From Deinococcus metalli (GTDB lineage: Bacteria; Deinococcota; Deinococci; Deinococcales; Deinococcaceae): a stretch of 64,000 nt of DNA. The position numbers were made by a program, and so were the translations under genes. The DNA is taken from positions 1 through 64,000 of the forward strand of contig NZ_JACHFK010000010.1 of the NCBI RefSeq assembly GCF_014201805.1. The letters are read 5' to 3'. Below are positions 8,226 through 17,129 of the stretch, one piece after another. The notes under the pieces are model-generated. The model saw only the letters and a program-made list of their open reading frames with translations. It was not told the origin of the DNA and searched no databases. How positions within the stretch are numbered: position 1 is the stretch's first letter; each line of letters begins with the position of its first letter.

Positions 8226-9462
8226 TCGCGGGGGTGTCAAGCACGGCCGTGTCCCGCCGGGCCGGCTGCCGGCTGAGCGCCGCGAGCCGCAGCGTGCCCC
8301 CGTTCAGCAGTTCCCCGATCGCCAGCGCGGCCGCGCCGAGCGCTGTGGCGTTCTCGCCCAGCAGGCTCTGGACGATGCGCACGTCCTTGGACAGGAACCC
8401 GAAGGAGCGGCCCTTGACCTTGTGGGCCACCTCCTCGGTGAGTTCCGGCCACGCCCGGACCAGGGTGCCGCCCAGCACGATCAGCGCCGGATCGTAGTGG
8501 TTCACCGCGTTGACCAGCGTGGCCGCCAGGTACACCGACACGCGCTCCTTGACCCGCAGCGCGGCGGGATCGCCCGCCTCGGCCAGCCGGTGTACGCCCT
8601 GGAGATCGTGGACGGCCAGGCCCTCGCGCCGGGCGTCGGCGAGCACCGCCGGCACGCTGACCAGCGTCTCCACGCAGCCGCGATTGCCGCACTCGCAGCG
8701 CGCTCCGTTCACGTCGATGGTGGTGTGCCCGATCTCACCGGCCAGCTCGTGGGCGCCGCGGTACACCCGGTCGCCCACGATCAGGCCGGCCCCCACGCCG
8801 GAGCGCAGCGACAGGAACAGCAGCGTGCCCACCTGCGGCCCCGCACCGTACCAGCGCTCGCCCAGCGCGGCCGCCTTGGCGTCGTCGTCGAGCCAGCACG
8901 GCGCGCCGAAGTGGTTCTGCAGGAGATCAGCCAGCGGCACCTGACGCCAGCCCCCGAAGTTGGGCGGCTCCAGCACCAGGCCGCGCGTGCTATCCACCGG
9001 GCCCGGCACGCCCACGCCGATGCCGAGCAGCGGCAGGTCCGGGTCGATCACGAAGCGCACCACCTCGATCAGGGGACGCAGGTTGTCGTGCACCGGCGTG
9101 TGCGGCCGGAATGCCTGCGCGGCGACAGACAGCACCTCGCCGGCGAAGTTCGTGCGGATGGCGCGCACTTCCGAGCGCGAGATCTCCAGGCCCACGATCT
9201 GCCCACGGGCAGTGTTCAGGCGCAGCAGGGTGGGCCGCCGGCCGACCTGCCGGGTATCGGCCGGCGACTCGATCAGCAGGTTCGAGGCGTGCAGCTCGTC
9301 GACCATGTGTGTGATGGTCGCGGCGGTCAGGTCGGTGGCGGCCGCCAGGCCGCTGCGCGACACCGGCTGGAGCTTGCGCAGCGCCTCAAGCACCACGCTG
9401 AGGTTCTCGGCCCGCGTCTCGGGCAGGCTGCGTCCCTTGCGCACGCTGCGGCTTCTGGTCAC
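8218..9462 (-). CDS. ROK-family transcriptional repressor (NagC/XylR/Mlc type)
   Basis: A 414-residue protein with an N-terminal winged helix-turn-helix (about residues 20-80, SRSGLAAATDLTAATITHMVDELHA on the recognition side, then the GRRPTLLRLN wing). A ROK sugar-sensing domain follows, with GIGVGVPGPVD, the zinc motif CECGNRGCVE, and LGGTLV. It starts at a GTG with AGGAG 5 nt upstream. The gene is divergent from the GH36-like operon and precedes the binding-protein gene. It is the only regulator in the glycan locus, and four similar palindromes lie in front of the locus operons, so it is the probable local repressor. The inducer is likely a mono- or disaccharide released from the imported glycan. 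Confidence 0.9.
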   Translation of the reverse strand: MTRSRSVRKGRSLPETRAENLSVVLEALRKLQPVSRSGLAAATDLTAATITHMVDELHASNLLIESPADTRQVGRRPTLLRLNTARGQIVGLEISRSEVRAIRTNFAGEVLSVAAQAFRPHTPVHDNLRPLIEVVRFVIDPDLPLLGIGVGVPGPVDSTRGLVLEPPNFGGWRQVPLADLLQNHFGAPCWLDDDAKAAALGERWYGAGPQVGTLLFLSLRSGVGAGLIVGDRVYRGAHELAGEIGHTTIDVNGARCECGNRGCVETLVSVPAVLADARREGLAVHDLQGVHRLAEAGDPAALRVKERVSVYLAATLVNAVNHYDPALIVLGGTLVRAWPELTEEVAHKVKGRSFGFLSKDVRIVQSLLGENATALGAAALAIGELLNGGTLRLAALSRQPARRDTAVLDTPAIT

Positions 9463-9563
9463 GAACGCTCCTTCCCGCCGCCGTCGCGCCGGAGCTTCAT
9501 GATAGGGCGCGCGCCGTGGAGCGGACGGCCCCCTGCCTGACCTCAGTGCCTGCCCGCAGGGAG

Positions 9564-9584
9564 TACCTTAAAATCATCAAGTAA
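9564..9584. promoter_or_regulatory. Probable ROK-repressor operator 3
   Basis: A 21-bp element (left half TACCTTAA, right half TCAAGTAA) in the 158-bp divergent region between the ROK repressor and the GH36-like gene, 36 bp before the latter's start. It contains TAAAAT. From this position it could control both the hydrolase operon and the repressor's own synthesis. Confidence 0.55.
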
Positions 9585-9620
9585 TTTCCACCGCCGTTAT
9601 TCGCACTGCCCAGGGGAGCC

Positions 9621-11498
9621 ATGCCTGACATCCGACCTGCCCACGACACCGCCCCTCCACTCCAGCTCCAGCGGCGGCCGGACGGCCTGACGCTCACCAC
9701 GCCGCACTACCGCCTCGACCTCGACGCGGCGCGGCCCTACCTCCGCGTGAGCGACGCGGCAAGGCGGCCGTACGCGGACCTCTTCCTGTGCCCCAGCGTG
9801 CACACGGCGGCCGGCCTCGACCGCACCGCCCGGCTCGAGGACGTGCAGGTCAGGGAAAGCGGCGGCCGGACGCACCTGCGCTTTCCCCTGCGCGGCGGCG
9901 TGTGGCTGGACAAGGTGCTGGTGCTGACCTGCGACGCGCGCGGGATCGACGCGCACGTCGAGGTGCGCGGCGAGGGCGTCCTGACCGACGTGCTGCTGTT
10001 CGCCGGGTACTACTCCGGGCACCTGCGCTGGGGCAGCGGCCTGTTCGAGAGTGGCGCGCACTTCAGCGAGGTGTTCAACCCCGAACCGTGGGGCCGCGAG
10101 CGGCGCACCCACGGCGCCGGCGAATCGAGCAGCGTGGACGTGATGGGCACCAGCGTGCCGGGCAAGGCCCACTGGTTCTTCACGCCTGCGCCGCTGCTGT
10201 ACGCCTTCTCCCGGGACGCCGGGGGGCCGGTGTCCGGCGGGTCGCTCGGCGCGGACCAGGGTGGAACGCCGGTGGGCGAGGCGACCACGTCGGCCTCGGC
10301 CGGTCCCGCTCCGTGGCTCGCCGCGTCGATCGTCGCGCCGGTGGACGAGCTGACCTTCACGGGCTTTCACTACGACGCGCACGAGGGCGCCTTCTCGCTG
10401 CGGCTGAGCTACGAGGGCCAGACCCGCGTGTCCGGCACCTTCCGCACGCCCACCCTGCGCCTGGAGTTCGCCGCCGACCCGTACGCGGCCATCGCGCGCA
10501 ACGCCCAGCTGCACCGGGAACGCGGCGTGGTGCCGGCGGCCCCGGAGTCCCCCGCACCCACGTGGTGGTCCAGCCCGATCCAGTGCGGCTGGGGCGCGCA
10601 GTGCCACCTCGCGGGCGTGCGCGGCGGCCGGGCGCCCGACCACTGCACCCAGGCGAACTACGACGCCTTCCTGACCGCCCTGGACGGGCACGGCCTGCAT
10701 CCCGGCATCCTGGTGCTGGACGACAAGTGGAGCGTGACCTACGGCCACAGCGAGGTGGACGAACACAAGTGGCCAGACCTGCGCGGCTGGATCGACCGGG
10801 CACACGCGCGCGGCCAGAAGGTGCTGCTGTGGTGGAAGGCGTGGGACCCCGAGGGCCTGCCCCCGGAGGCGTGCGTGACCGACGACCTGGGCGGCGTGGT
10901 GGCCGCCGACCCGACCAGCCCCGCGTACCGCGAGATCCTGGCCCGCAGCGTGCGGCGCATGCTGCTCGACTACGGTGCCGACGGCTTCAAGGTGGATTTC
11001 AGCGCCCGCACGCCGTCCGGCCCGGGCCTGCGCCGGCACGGACGCGCGTGGGGGATCTCCCTGCTGCACGAGCTGCTCGGGTTGCTGCGACAGGAGGCCA
11101 AGCGCGCCAAGCCCGATGCCCTGGTGATGACGCATACCCCCCACCCGGCGTTCGGCGACGTGAGCGACATGATCCGCCTGAACGACGTGAACACCGGCGC
11201 CAACGTGAGAACGCAGATGCTGCACCGCGCCCGGGTGGCGCGCGCGGCCCTGCCCACACACCTGATCGACACCGACAACTGGCCGATGCCGAACATCGCG
11301 GCGTGGCGCGAGTACGTGGCACTCCAGCCCGAGCTGGGCGTGCCCAGCCTGTACTTCGCCACCCACGTCGACGGCGACGGCGCGGCCCTGACCGCCGCGG
11401 ACGCCGCGCTGGTGCGGGCCACGTGGGCGCGCTGGGACGCGCAGCGCCGCGTCGACCCGCTGGTCGTGCCGCCGGGCCTGGACGCCGATGGTGCTTGA
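9621..11498 (+). CDS. Glycoside hydrolase, GH36/clan GH-D-like (alpha-galactosidase type)
   Basis: A 625-residue protein with an N-terminal beta-sandwich region and a TIM barrel from about residue 300. Barrel landmarks are LVLDDKWSVTYG, KVLLWWKAWDPEG and GADGFKVDFSART, whose Asp matches the clan GH-D nucleophile strand; DTDNWPMPN follows. There is no signal peptide. RBS GGGGAG lies just before the ATG. It is the first gene of a three-gene rightward unit (membrane protein, PfkB kinase). The family is assigned from the barrel motifs; it is divergent from well-known GH36 enzymes and GH31-like activity is not excluded. Confidence 0.75.
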   Translation: MPDIRPAHDTAPPLQLQRRPDGLTLTTPHYRLDLDAARPYLRVSDAARRPYADLFLCPSVHTAAGLDRTARLEDVQVRESGGRTHLRFPLRGGVWLDKVLVLTCDARGIDAHVEVRGEGVLTDVLLFAGYYSGHLRWGSGLFESGAHFSEVFNPEPWGRERRTHGAGESSSVDVMGTSVPGKAHWFFTPAPLLYAFSRDAGGPVSGGSLGADQGGTPVGEATTSASAGPAPWLAASIVAPVDELTFTGFHYDAHEGAFSLRLSYEGQTRVSGTFRTPTLRLEFAADPYAAIARNAQLHRERGVVPAAPESPAPTWWSSPIQCGWGAQCHLAGVRGGRAPDHCTQANYDAFLTALDGHGLHPGILVLDDKWSVTYGHSEVDEHKWPDLRGWIDRAHARGQKVLLWWKAWDPEGLPPEACVTDDLGGVVAADPTSPAYREILARSVRRMLLDYGADGFKVDFSARTPSGPGLRRHGRAWGISLLHELLGLLRQEAKRAKPDALVMTHTPHPAFGDVSDMIRLNDVNTGANVRTQMLHRARVARAALPTHLIDTDNWPMPNIAAWREYVALQPELGVPSLYFATHVDGDGAALTAADAALVRATWARWDAQRRVDPLVVPPGLDADGA

Positions 11499-12168
11499 CG
11501 TGACCGGGCCGCCGCAGACGCCCGCCCGGATCCCGCGCGTCCTGCGCGAGGGCGGGTGGTTGGCGTGGACGTATCTGCCCACGTTGATCGGACTGAACGT
11601 GCTGTGGATCGCTGGCGCGCTGACCATCGTGCTGCTCGGCCCCATGACCGTGGCCGCGTACGGTCACCTCGCCGCGCTGCGGGACGACACGCCGCCCCCG
11701 TGGCGGAGCCTGGGCAAGCGGCTGCGCGCCTCGCTGTGGCCGGGCACGCTGTGGAGCGTCTTTGTGGGCGTCTATGCGTACGTGGCGTGGGCCAACGTGA
11801 CGTTCTGGCCGCGGGTGCTGGGCCACGAGGGCGCCGCGCAGCTCGGCGTGGACGTGGTGTGGCTGCTGTGGGGATACCTGACGTGGGTGGTCACCGCGCT
11901 GCAACCGTACCTGCTCGACGCCCTGGCCGCGCGCGGTCTGCCGTTCGGGCGGGCCCTGCGCGCCGCCGCCGTGGACGTGATCCGGCGGCCGGTGGCCGCC
12001 CACGCCTTCGTGCTGATTCCGCTGGCGCTGTCCGTCATCGGCCGCTCGTTCCGCACGCCGGGCCTGCTGGTGCTCGTCACGCTGCTGCTGACCCTGGCCG
12101 CCGTGCACGTGCGCCCGGTGACCGTGCGCGAGCCGCCGGTGGACGAATCCACGGAGGCCGCTCCGTGA
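11488..12168 (+). CDS. DUF624 (YesL-like) membrane protein
   Basis: A 226-residue integral membrane protein with about five hydrophobic segments. The first (about residues 25-60) reads YLPTLIGLNVLWIAGALTIVLLGPMTVAAYG; others lie near 85, 120, 170 and 190. The Leu-Gly-Pro motif after the first hairpin and the overall layout match YesL/DUF624 proteins, which accompany sugar ABC importers and glycosidases in many bacteria but have no proven role. It overlaps the hydrolase gene by 11 nt and the kinase gene by 4 nt, so translation of the three is coupled. Confidence 0.75.
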   Translation: MVLDVTGPPQTPARIPRVLREGGWLAWTYLPTLIGLNVLWIAGALTIVLLGPMTVAAYGHLAALRDDTPPPWRSLGKRLRASLWPGTLWSVFVGVYAYVAWANVTFWPRVLGHEGAAQLGVDVVWLLWGYLTWVVTALQPYLLDALAARGLPFGRALRAAAVDVIRRPVAAHAFVLIPLALSVIGRSFRTPGLLVLVTLLLTLAAVHVRPVTVREPPVDESTEAAP

Positions 12169-13067
12169 GCCGCGTTCTCGCCTTCGGCGGCGCGCTGATG
12201 GACTTCGTGCCGGCCGGCGACGGGTGGCGGGCGCGGCCCGGCGGCAGCGCGTGGAACGTGGCGCTGGGACTGGCCGCCCTGGGCGAGGGCGTCGCCTTCG
12301 CGGGCAGCCTGGGGAGTGACCCCTTCGCCGAACGTCTGGGCACGCTGGGCGAGGCGGCCGGGCTGGACCTGACCTTCGCTCCGCGCGTGGACGCGCCCAC
12401 CGCCCTCTCGGTGGTCCACCGGGGCGTGGGCGGTCAGCCGGACCGCTACGCCTTCTACGCGCAGGGCGGCGCCGACAGCGCCTTCACGGGCGTGGCCGCC
12501 GGCGCGTGGGCCGGCGCGCACGCCGCGTATTTCGGGGGGGTGACGCTCCTGCGTGAGCCGGCCGCGCCCGCTTTCCTGGCGTGTGCGCAGGACGCCGCCC
12601 GTCGCGGGCTGACCGTGCTGTACGACCCCAACTTCCGCCCCGCGTACGCCGAGGAGGGCCGCCGCGCCCTGTGGGCGTACCTGCCCCACACCACCCACCT
12701 CAAGGTCTCTCACGAGGACGTCCTGGGCCTGCTGCCCGGCCGGAGCGTCGAGGACGGCGTGGCCGAGCTGCGCCGCGCCCAGCCGGGCCTGCACGTGCTG
12801 CTCACCCTGGGCGAAGCGGGCGCGCGGCTGTTTACGCCGCAGGGCGAGTGGGTCCACCCCGGCTACGCCGTGACCGTCGCGGACACCGTGGGTGCGGGCG
12901 ACGCGTGCGCGGCCGGCTGGCTGAGGGGCACCGTGGCCGGGCCGCACGCGTCTCCAGCCCACGTGCTGGCGTTCGCCCTGGCGTGCGGCGCGCTCGCGTG
13001 CACCCGGCCGGGTGCCCACGCCCCCACGCTGGACGAGGTGCAGCAGTTCATGGACAGCCAGACCTGA
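12165..13067 (+). CDS. PfkB-family carbohydrate kinase
   Basis: A 300-residue ribokinase-fold kinase. It has the N-terminal GGSAWNVALGLAALG (PfkB signature 1 region), a central YDPNFRP, and the C-terminal DTVGAGDACAAGWL with the catalytic Asp and anion hole. It begins at a GTG overlapping the DUF624 stop (GTGA). Members phosphorylate fructose, ketohexoses, 2-keto-3-deoxygluconate and similar sugars; the YDPNFRP motif is common in fructokinase- and KDG kinase-like members. It ends 22 bp before the convergent GH4 gene, with a 12-bp palindrome (CCTGACGTCAGG) across its stop. Confidence 0.9.
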   Translation: MSRVLAFGGALMDFVPAGDGWRARPGGSAWNVALGLAALGEGVAFAGSLGSDPFAERLGTLGEAAGLDLTFAPRVDAPTALSVVHRGVGGQPDRYAFYAQGGADSAFTGVAAGAWAGAHAAYFGGVTLLREPAAPAFLACAQDAARRGLTVLYDPNFRPAYAEEGRRALWAYLPHTTHLKVSHEDVLGLLPGRSVEDGVAELRRAQPGLHVLLTLGEAGARLFTPQGEWVHPGYAVTVADTVGAGDACAAGWLRGTVAGPHASPAHVLAFALACGALACTRPGAHAPTLDEVQQFMDSQT

Positions 13068-13089
13068 CGTCAGGCCGGGGCGAGCCTCT

Positions 13090-14469
13090 CTACCCGCTCA
13101 CCCCGGCCTCGCCGCCGGCCCACGCGGGCAACCAGCGCCGCTGCGCGGCGATCAGGTCGCGGGTCATGGCGCGGATGTCGCGCAGGTCGAGGATGCTGGC
13201 GGTCAGGGGGTCGAGGGCGACCGCGGCCTCGATCCGCCGGGGGTCGCGCTGCGTGGCGGCCTCGACGGCGCTGAGCTGCACCGCGACGTTCGTGAGGTTC
13301 AGCCCGGCGCACGGCGCGGGCAGGCGGCCCGCCGGCTGCGGTGTCACGCCCGCCGCGTCCGCCACGGCCGGCACCTCCACGCACGCGTCGGCGGGCAGGT
13401 TGGCGATCAGACCGCCGTTGACCACGTTGACGTAGACGTGTTCGGGGCCGCTCCCCAGCGTCGCGGCCACGATCCGCATGCCGTACTCGGCCGACGGCTC
13501 CAGGCGCGCGCGGCGGGCGTCCACCGCCGCGTCCAGCGTGGCCTGCTCGTGGCCGAGCCCCGCCTCGGCGCCGCGCAGGTAGTCCCAGCGGCGAGGCAGG
13601 GCGGCCTTGACGGCCTCCGGCGTGCGGCGGAAGTACGGCACGTATTCCGAGGCGTGGTGGCTCGACTCGCTCAGGACGTACCCGAAGGTCTCCAGCAGCT
13701 CGGCGCGCACGCGCTCCTGGCCGCCCACGTACGTGTCGTGGCCCTCGGTCCAGGGGGTGTATCCGCCGTGGTCCGGCAGAAAGCGGCGGCGCAGGATGTC
13801 GCGCAACCGGGCGTGCAGGTCGGTGCCGCGGTGCTCCAGCGTCAGGAACCACGCCTGGTGGTTGATCCCCGCCGCGCGGTACGTCAGTTCGCCGCGCGGC
13901 ACGGCCAGCAGGTCTTCCAGCAGCGCCGCCGTGTGCGGAATGGAGTGGCACAGGCCCATAGCCCGCACGCCCAGCGCATTCAGGTACAGGACGTTCATCG
14001 CCATGGGGTTGGCGTAGTTCAGTACCAGCGCGTCCGGGCACACCTCACGCACGTCGGCGGCCAGGGCGCCAAAGGCCGGCGTGCTGCGCAGGAAGCGGAA
14101 GATGCCGCCCGGCCCCAGCGTGTCCCCGGCCGGGACGTCCACGCCGTAGCGCCGCGGCACCTCGACATCCGCGCGGTACGCGTCCAGGCCGCCCACCTGG
14201 AAGGTGAGCAGCACGTGGGTGGCCCCGCGCAGCGCGGCGCGCCGGTCGGCCGTGACGGTCACGCGCAGGGGACGGCCGTGGTGGTCGGCCAGCGCGCGCA
14301 CGGCGGCGGCGGTGCGCGCGGCGCGCTCAAGGTCCGGGTCGTGCAGCACGAGCTCCGCCCCGAGCGGCGCCAGCAGCGCGAGGAAGTCCGCCGCCAGCGT
14401 CAGGGGAAAGACCATGCCCCCCGCGCCCGAGATCACCACGCGGGCCGCCGGGCTCACGGCGCGTCTCAC
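13090..14469 (-). CDS. NAD-dependent glycosidase, family 4 (alpha-galactosidase/glucuronidase type)
   Basis: A 459-residue GH4 enzyme. It has the N-terminal Rossmann motif VVISGAGGMVF, then YANPMAMN, the metal-binding Cys in GLCHSIPHT and His in GINHQAWFL. These enzymes cleave through an oxidation-elimination route using NAD and Mn, mostly on alpha-galactosides, alpha-glucosides or glucuronides, phosphorylated or not. The GTG start overlaps the stop of the upstream GH38 gene (GTGA), which removes the implausible arginine-rich extension present in a longer frame. It is the second gene of the leftward GH38-GH4 unit. Confidence 0.88.
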   Translation of the reverse strand: MRRAVSPAARVVISGAGGMVFPLTLAADFLALLAPLGAELVLHDPDLERAARTAAAVRALADHHGRPLRVTVTADRRAALRGATHVLLTFQVGGLDAYRADVEVPRRYGVDVPAGDTLGPGGIFRFLRSTPAFGALAADVREVCPDALVLNYANPMAMNVLYLNALGVRAMGLCHSIPHTAALLEDLLAVPRGELTYRAAGINHQAWFLTLEHRGTDLHARLRDILRRRFLPDHGGYTPWTEGHDTYVGGQERVRAELLETFGYVLSESSHHASEYVPYFRRTPEAVKAALPRRWDYLRGAEAGLGHEQATLDAAVDARRARLEPSAEYGMRIVAATLGSGPEHVYVNVVNGGLIANLPADACVEVPAVADAAGVTPQPAGRLPAPCAGLNLTNVAVQLSAVEAATQRDPRRIEAAVALDPLTASILDLRDIRAMTRDLIAAQRRWLPAWAGGEAGVSG

Positions 14470-17012
14470 AGCGGCTCCTCCAGGAAGTTCACGGCGCAGG
14501 CGGCGCCGCCCGGTTCCACACGCAGGCTCAGGATCTGGTGCGGCCGAAGGTCGACGGGAATGGCGGTCCCGTCCCAGTGCAGGGTGCCGCGGGCGCCCCG
14601 TCCGGCCCACTCGTGCAGCCGGACGATCACGGCGTCACCGTCCTCGGCGCGTTTCACGGCGCTCACCGCCGCGCCGTCCAGGCCGTCCAGTTGCAGCAGG
14701 CTGTGCCGGGGCGGCAGGTCGCCCGGGTGGACATACTCGCGGGTCAGGGGCATCGGCCGCCCCACGTGCCCGGCCCGCTCGGGGATGCCCGCCGCGCGCC
14801 AGTCCCCGGCGTGCGGGCACAGCGCCCAGCGCGTCTCCTGGCGGCCCTGGTCGATGTGGTCGTGGTCGCGCTGCGGATCGGGCCGGGCCGGATCGTGGTG
14901 CGCGTAGATGGGCGAGCGGGCCAGCGTCAGCCGCACCTCGCCGCCCAGCACGCTCGCGGAGGCCTTGCAGTCGCTCGTGAGCGCTGCGCCGGCCGGGTGG
15001 GCACGGCCACGCGCGCCCCGCACCACGCCGCTCACGTCCAGCCAGCGGCCGACCGGTTCCTCCTGGCCGTCGGCGGGGCGCACCACGTGGCCGTAGGGCA
15101 CCTCGAACGTGGCCTCCACACCGCTCAGCGCCAGCGGGACACTGAGCTGGGCCGCGTGGTGCGGTTCGTGCCAGTCCAGCACCACGCGGCCGTGGATCTC
15201 GGCGCTGTGGGCGTCCAGGGCGACGTCCTGCACGGCCGTCGACGCGCCCCAGCGGGTGGTCACACGCACCGTGGCGCGCAGCGGCCCGCGCTCCACCACG
15301 CGCAGCTGCGCCCCGCCGAAGAGCCCCACCACGCCGCGCAGCGACGTCATGCCGTGACCCCAGGTGTCGCTGCCGTCGTACACGACGTGCAGCGCGCCGG
15401 CGTGGCCCGCGAGCAGCTCAAGGTCGCGGGCCTTGTCCACGATCCGGCTGACGGCGCCGCTGCGGGCGGAGAACTCCACGCGCAGGAAGGCGTTCTCCAG
15501 CGTGACGTCGCCAGACGGGTGCTCGGTGACGCTGAGGCCGGTGTCGGCGACCGGGGCGGGCGCCTCGGCCAGCGCGCGGTACAGCCGGTACCCGCCGGCG
15601 GGCACGTCGGCCAGGAAGGCCATACGTGGGCGGCCGCCGCTGACGCTCTCGGGATCGAGCCGCTGGTACGGCACCTCGCGCCCGGTCTCGTCGGTGAGCG
15701 TCAGGTCGTCGGTGTGCCAGTCGTTGATCTCGACCTCGACCAGATCGCGGCGGGGCCGCGCGCTGGAGTTGAAGACCACGACCGGCACGCCGTCGCCGTA
15801 GTCACTCACCCACGTGGGGCCGTCCCAGCGCACCGAGCGGATCACCTCGTCCACGTCCGCGCCGTCCCGGCGGGTGTCGATGCGCGCGGCGATCGCCTGC
15901 ATGGCGAAGAATTCTGTTTCGTCGGCCACCGCGAGCGCCTCACCGAGCTGCGCGCGCGCCGCGTCGTAGGCCCGCCGGATGGAGCTGCCGGCCAGCACGT
16001 CGTGGAACTGGTTGAACAGCACGCGCTCCCACGCGCGGGTCAGGGCGGCGTGGGGATACGGGTGCCCGACGGGCCCGGCCAGGACCGCCAGACGCTCGGC
16101 GTCGATCAGGCGGCGCTCGGCCTCGCGGACCAGCCGCTTGATCTCGCTGACGGCGGCGTAGCACCCGCGCGCGTGGTGCTGCAGCTCGCCGGCGTACTCC
16201 GGCAGCGCGCCGCCCGGCTGGGCCTCCTGCGCCCGCACGAGGTCGAAGAAATGCTCAAACGAATCCATCTGGAGCGCCGGCCACGCGGGATCGTCGTTCA
16301 GGGCGCGCAGGTTGGCGATGGCGCGCTTGGTGGGGCCGCCGCCGTGGTTGCCCACGCCGTACAGGCCCAGCCAGTGGCGCGCGCCCGGCGGGTGCCAGCG
16401 CAGGTTGCGCTCCAGGCTGCTCTGGACGTGGTGCGGATTGGACGAGTACGCCTCGATGCGCACGCACGGCAGCGAGGTGCCGTCCGGGCCGACCCAGCGG
16501 AAGAGGTTCTGCGGCAGCTCCAGCTCGTGGGCCGAGGGGCGCATGAACACGAACGACGTGAGCCCCGAGAGCGCCAGCAGCTGCGGCAGCGTGGCGGGAT
16601 GGCCGAAGGAATCCGGCAGGAAGCCGACCGTGGCCCGGCGGCCCACCACGCGCTCCAGGGTGCGCTGGCCGTGCAGCGCCTGCCGCGCGAAGGACTCGCC
16701 GTGCGGCAGGTTGGCGTCGGGCTCGACCCACCACCCGCCGACCGGCTCCCACTGGCCGCGGGTCACCGCCGCGCGCACCTCGGCCAGCAGCTCCGGGAAG
16801 CGTTCCAGCCACGCGTACTGCGCGGCGCTGGAGTGGGCGAAGACCATGTCCGGGTTCTCGGTCAGGCGGTCCAGGGCGCTGCGGACGGTCGCGCGGACGG
16901 TCTCGACGCCCTCGCGCCAGTCCCACAGCCACACCGGGTCGATGTGGGCGTGTCCGACGAGGTGCACGGTGAGTGGAGCGGGTGGAGTGGGGTCGTCCTG
17001 GGGATGGGTCAC
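14466..17012 (-). CDS. Alpha-mannosidase, glycoside hydrolase family 38 (second copy)
   Basis: An 848-residue GH38 enzyme of the same subtype as the one at 4315-6786, with GHAHIDPVWLW at residues 20-30, the nucleophile in GFLPDSFGHPATLPQ and NHGGGPTK further on. The two differ enough that they are paralogues with likely different linkage preference and not a recent duplication. There is no signal peptide. The GTG start is supported by GGAGG with 7-nt spacing. It is transcribed leftward from the same intergenic region as the third GH38 gene, with a ROK box between them. Confidence 0.92.
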   Translation of the reverse strand: MTHPQDDPTPPAPLTVHLVGHAHIDPVWLWDWREGVETVRATVRSALDRLTENPDMVFAHSSAAQYAWLERFPELLAEVRAAVTRGQWEPVGGWWVEPDANLPHGESFARQALHGQRTLERVVGRRATVGFLPDSFGHPATLPQLLALSGLTSFVFMRPSAHELELPQNLFRWVGPDGTSLPCVRIEAYSSNPHHVQSSLERNLRWHPPGARHWLGLYGVGNHGGGPTKRAIANLRALNDDPAWPALQMDSFEHFFDLVRAQEAQPGGALPEYAGELQHHARGCYAAVSEIKRLVREAERRLIDAERLAVLAGPVGHPYPHAALTRAWERVLFNQFHDVLAGSSIRRAYDAARAQLGEALAVADETEFFAMQAIAARIDTRRDGADVDEVIRSVRWDGPTWVSDYGDGVPVVVFNSSARPRRDLVEVEINDWHTDDLTLTDETGREVPYQRLDPESVSGGRPRMAFLADVPAGGYRLYRALAEAPAPVADTGLSVTEHPSGDVTLENAFLRVEFSARSGAVSRIVDKARDLELLAGHAGALHVVYDGSDTWGHGMTSLRGVVGLFGGAQLRVVERGPLRATVRVTTRWGASTAVQDVALDAHSAEIHGRVVLDWHEPHHAAQLSVPLALSGVEATFEVPYGHVVRPADGQEEPVGRWLDVSGVVRGARGRAHPAGAALTSDCKASASVLGGEVRLTLARSPIYAHHDPARPDPQRDHDHIDQGRQETRWALCPHAGDWRAAGIPERAGHVGRPMPLTREYVHPGDLPPRHSLLQLDGLDGAAVSAVKRAEDGDAVIVRLHEWAGRGARGTLHWDGTAIPVDLRPHQILSLRVEPGGAACAVNFLEEPL

Positions 17013-17027
17013 GGCGGGGCCTCCGGG

Positions 17028-17048
17028 TTATTTAAAAGATTTAAGAAA
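17028..17048. promoter_or_regulatory. Probable ROK-repressor operator 4
   Basis: A 21-bp element (left half TTATTTAA, right half TTTAAGAA) in the 117-bp region between two divergent GH38 genes. It aligns with the boxes at 2611, 8205 and 9564. It would place the leftward GH38-GH4 unit and the long rightward operon under the same repressor. Confidence 0.55.
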
Positions 17049-17129
17049 TAGGGTAAGCTCGGCCCGAAGTCCACACAAGTAGGGGCGTCCGAGCCCGCCC
17101 CTCCCCCTCTGTCCCGCAGGAGACCGACC

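Noticed and set aside
14538..17051. An 837-codon open frame on the plus strand opposite the second GH38 gene
   Set aside because: Its product is rich in Arg, His, Val, Gln and Gly repeats without any motif, the typical antisense frame of a GC-rich gene. The opposite strand has clear GH38 motifs and a ribosome-binding site.
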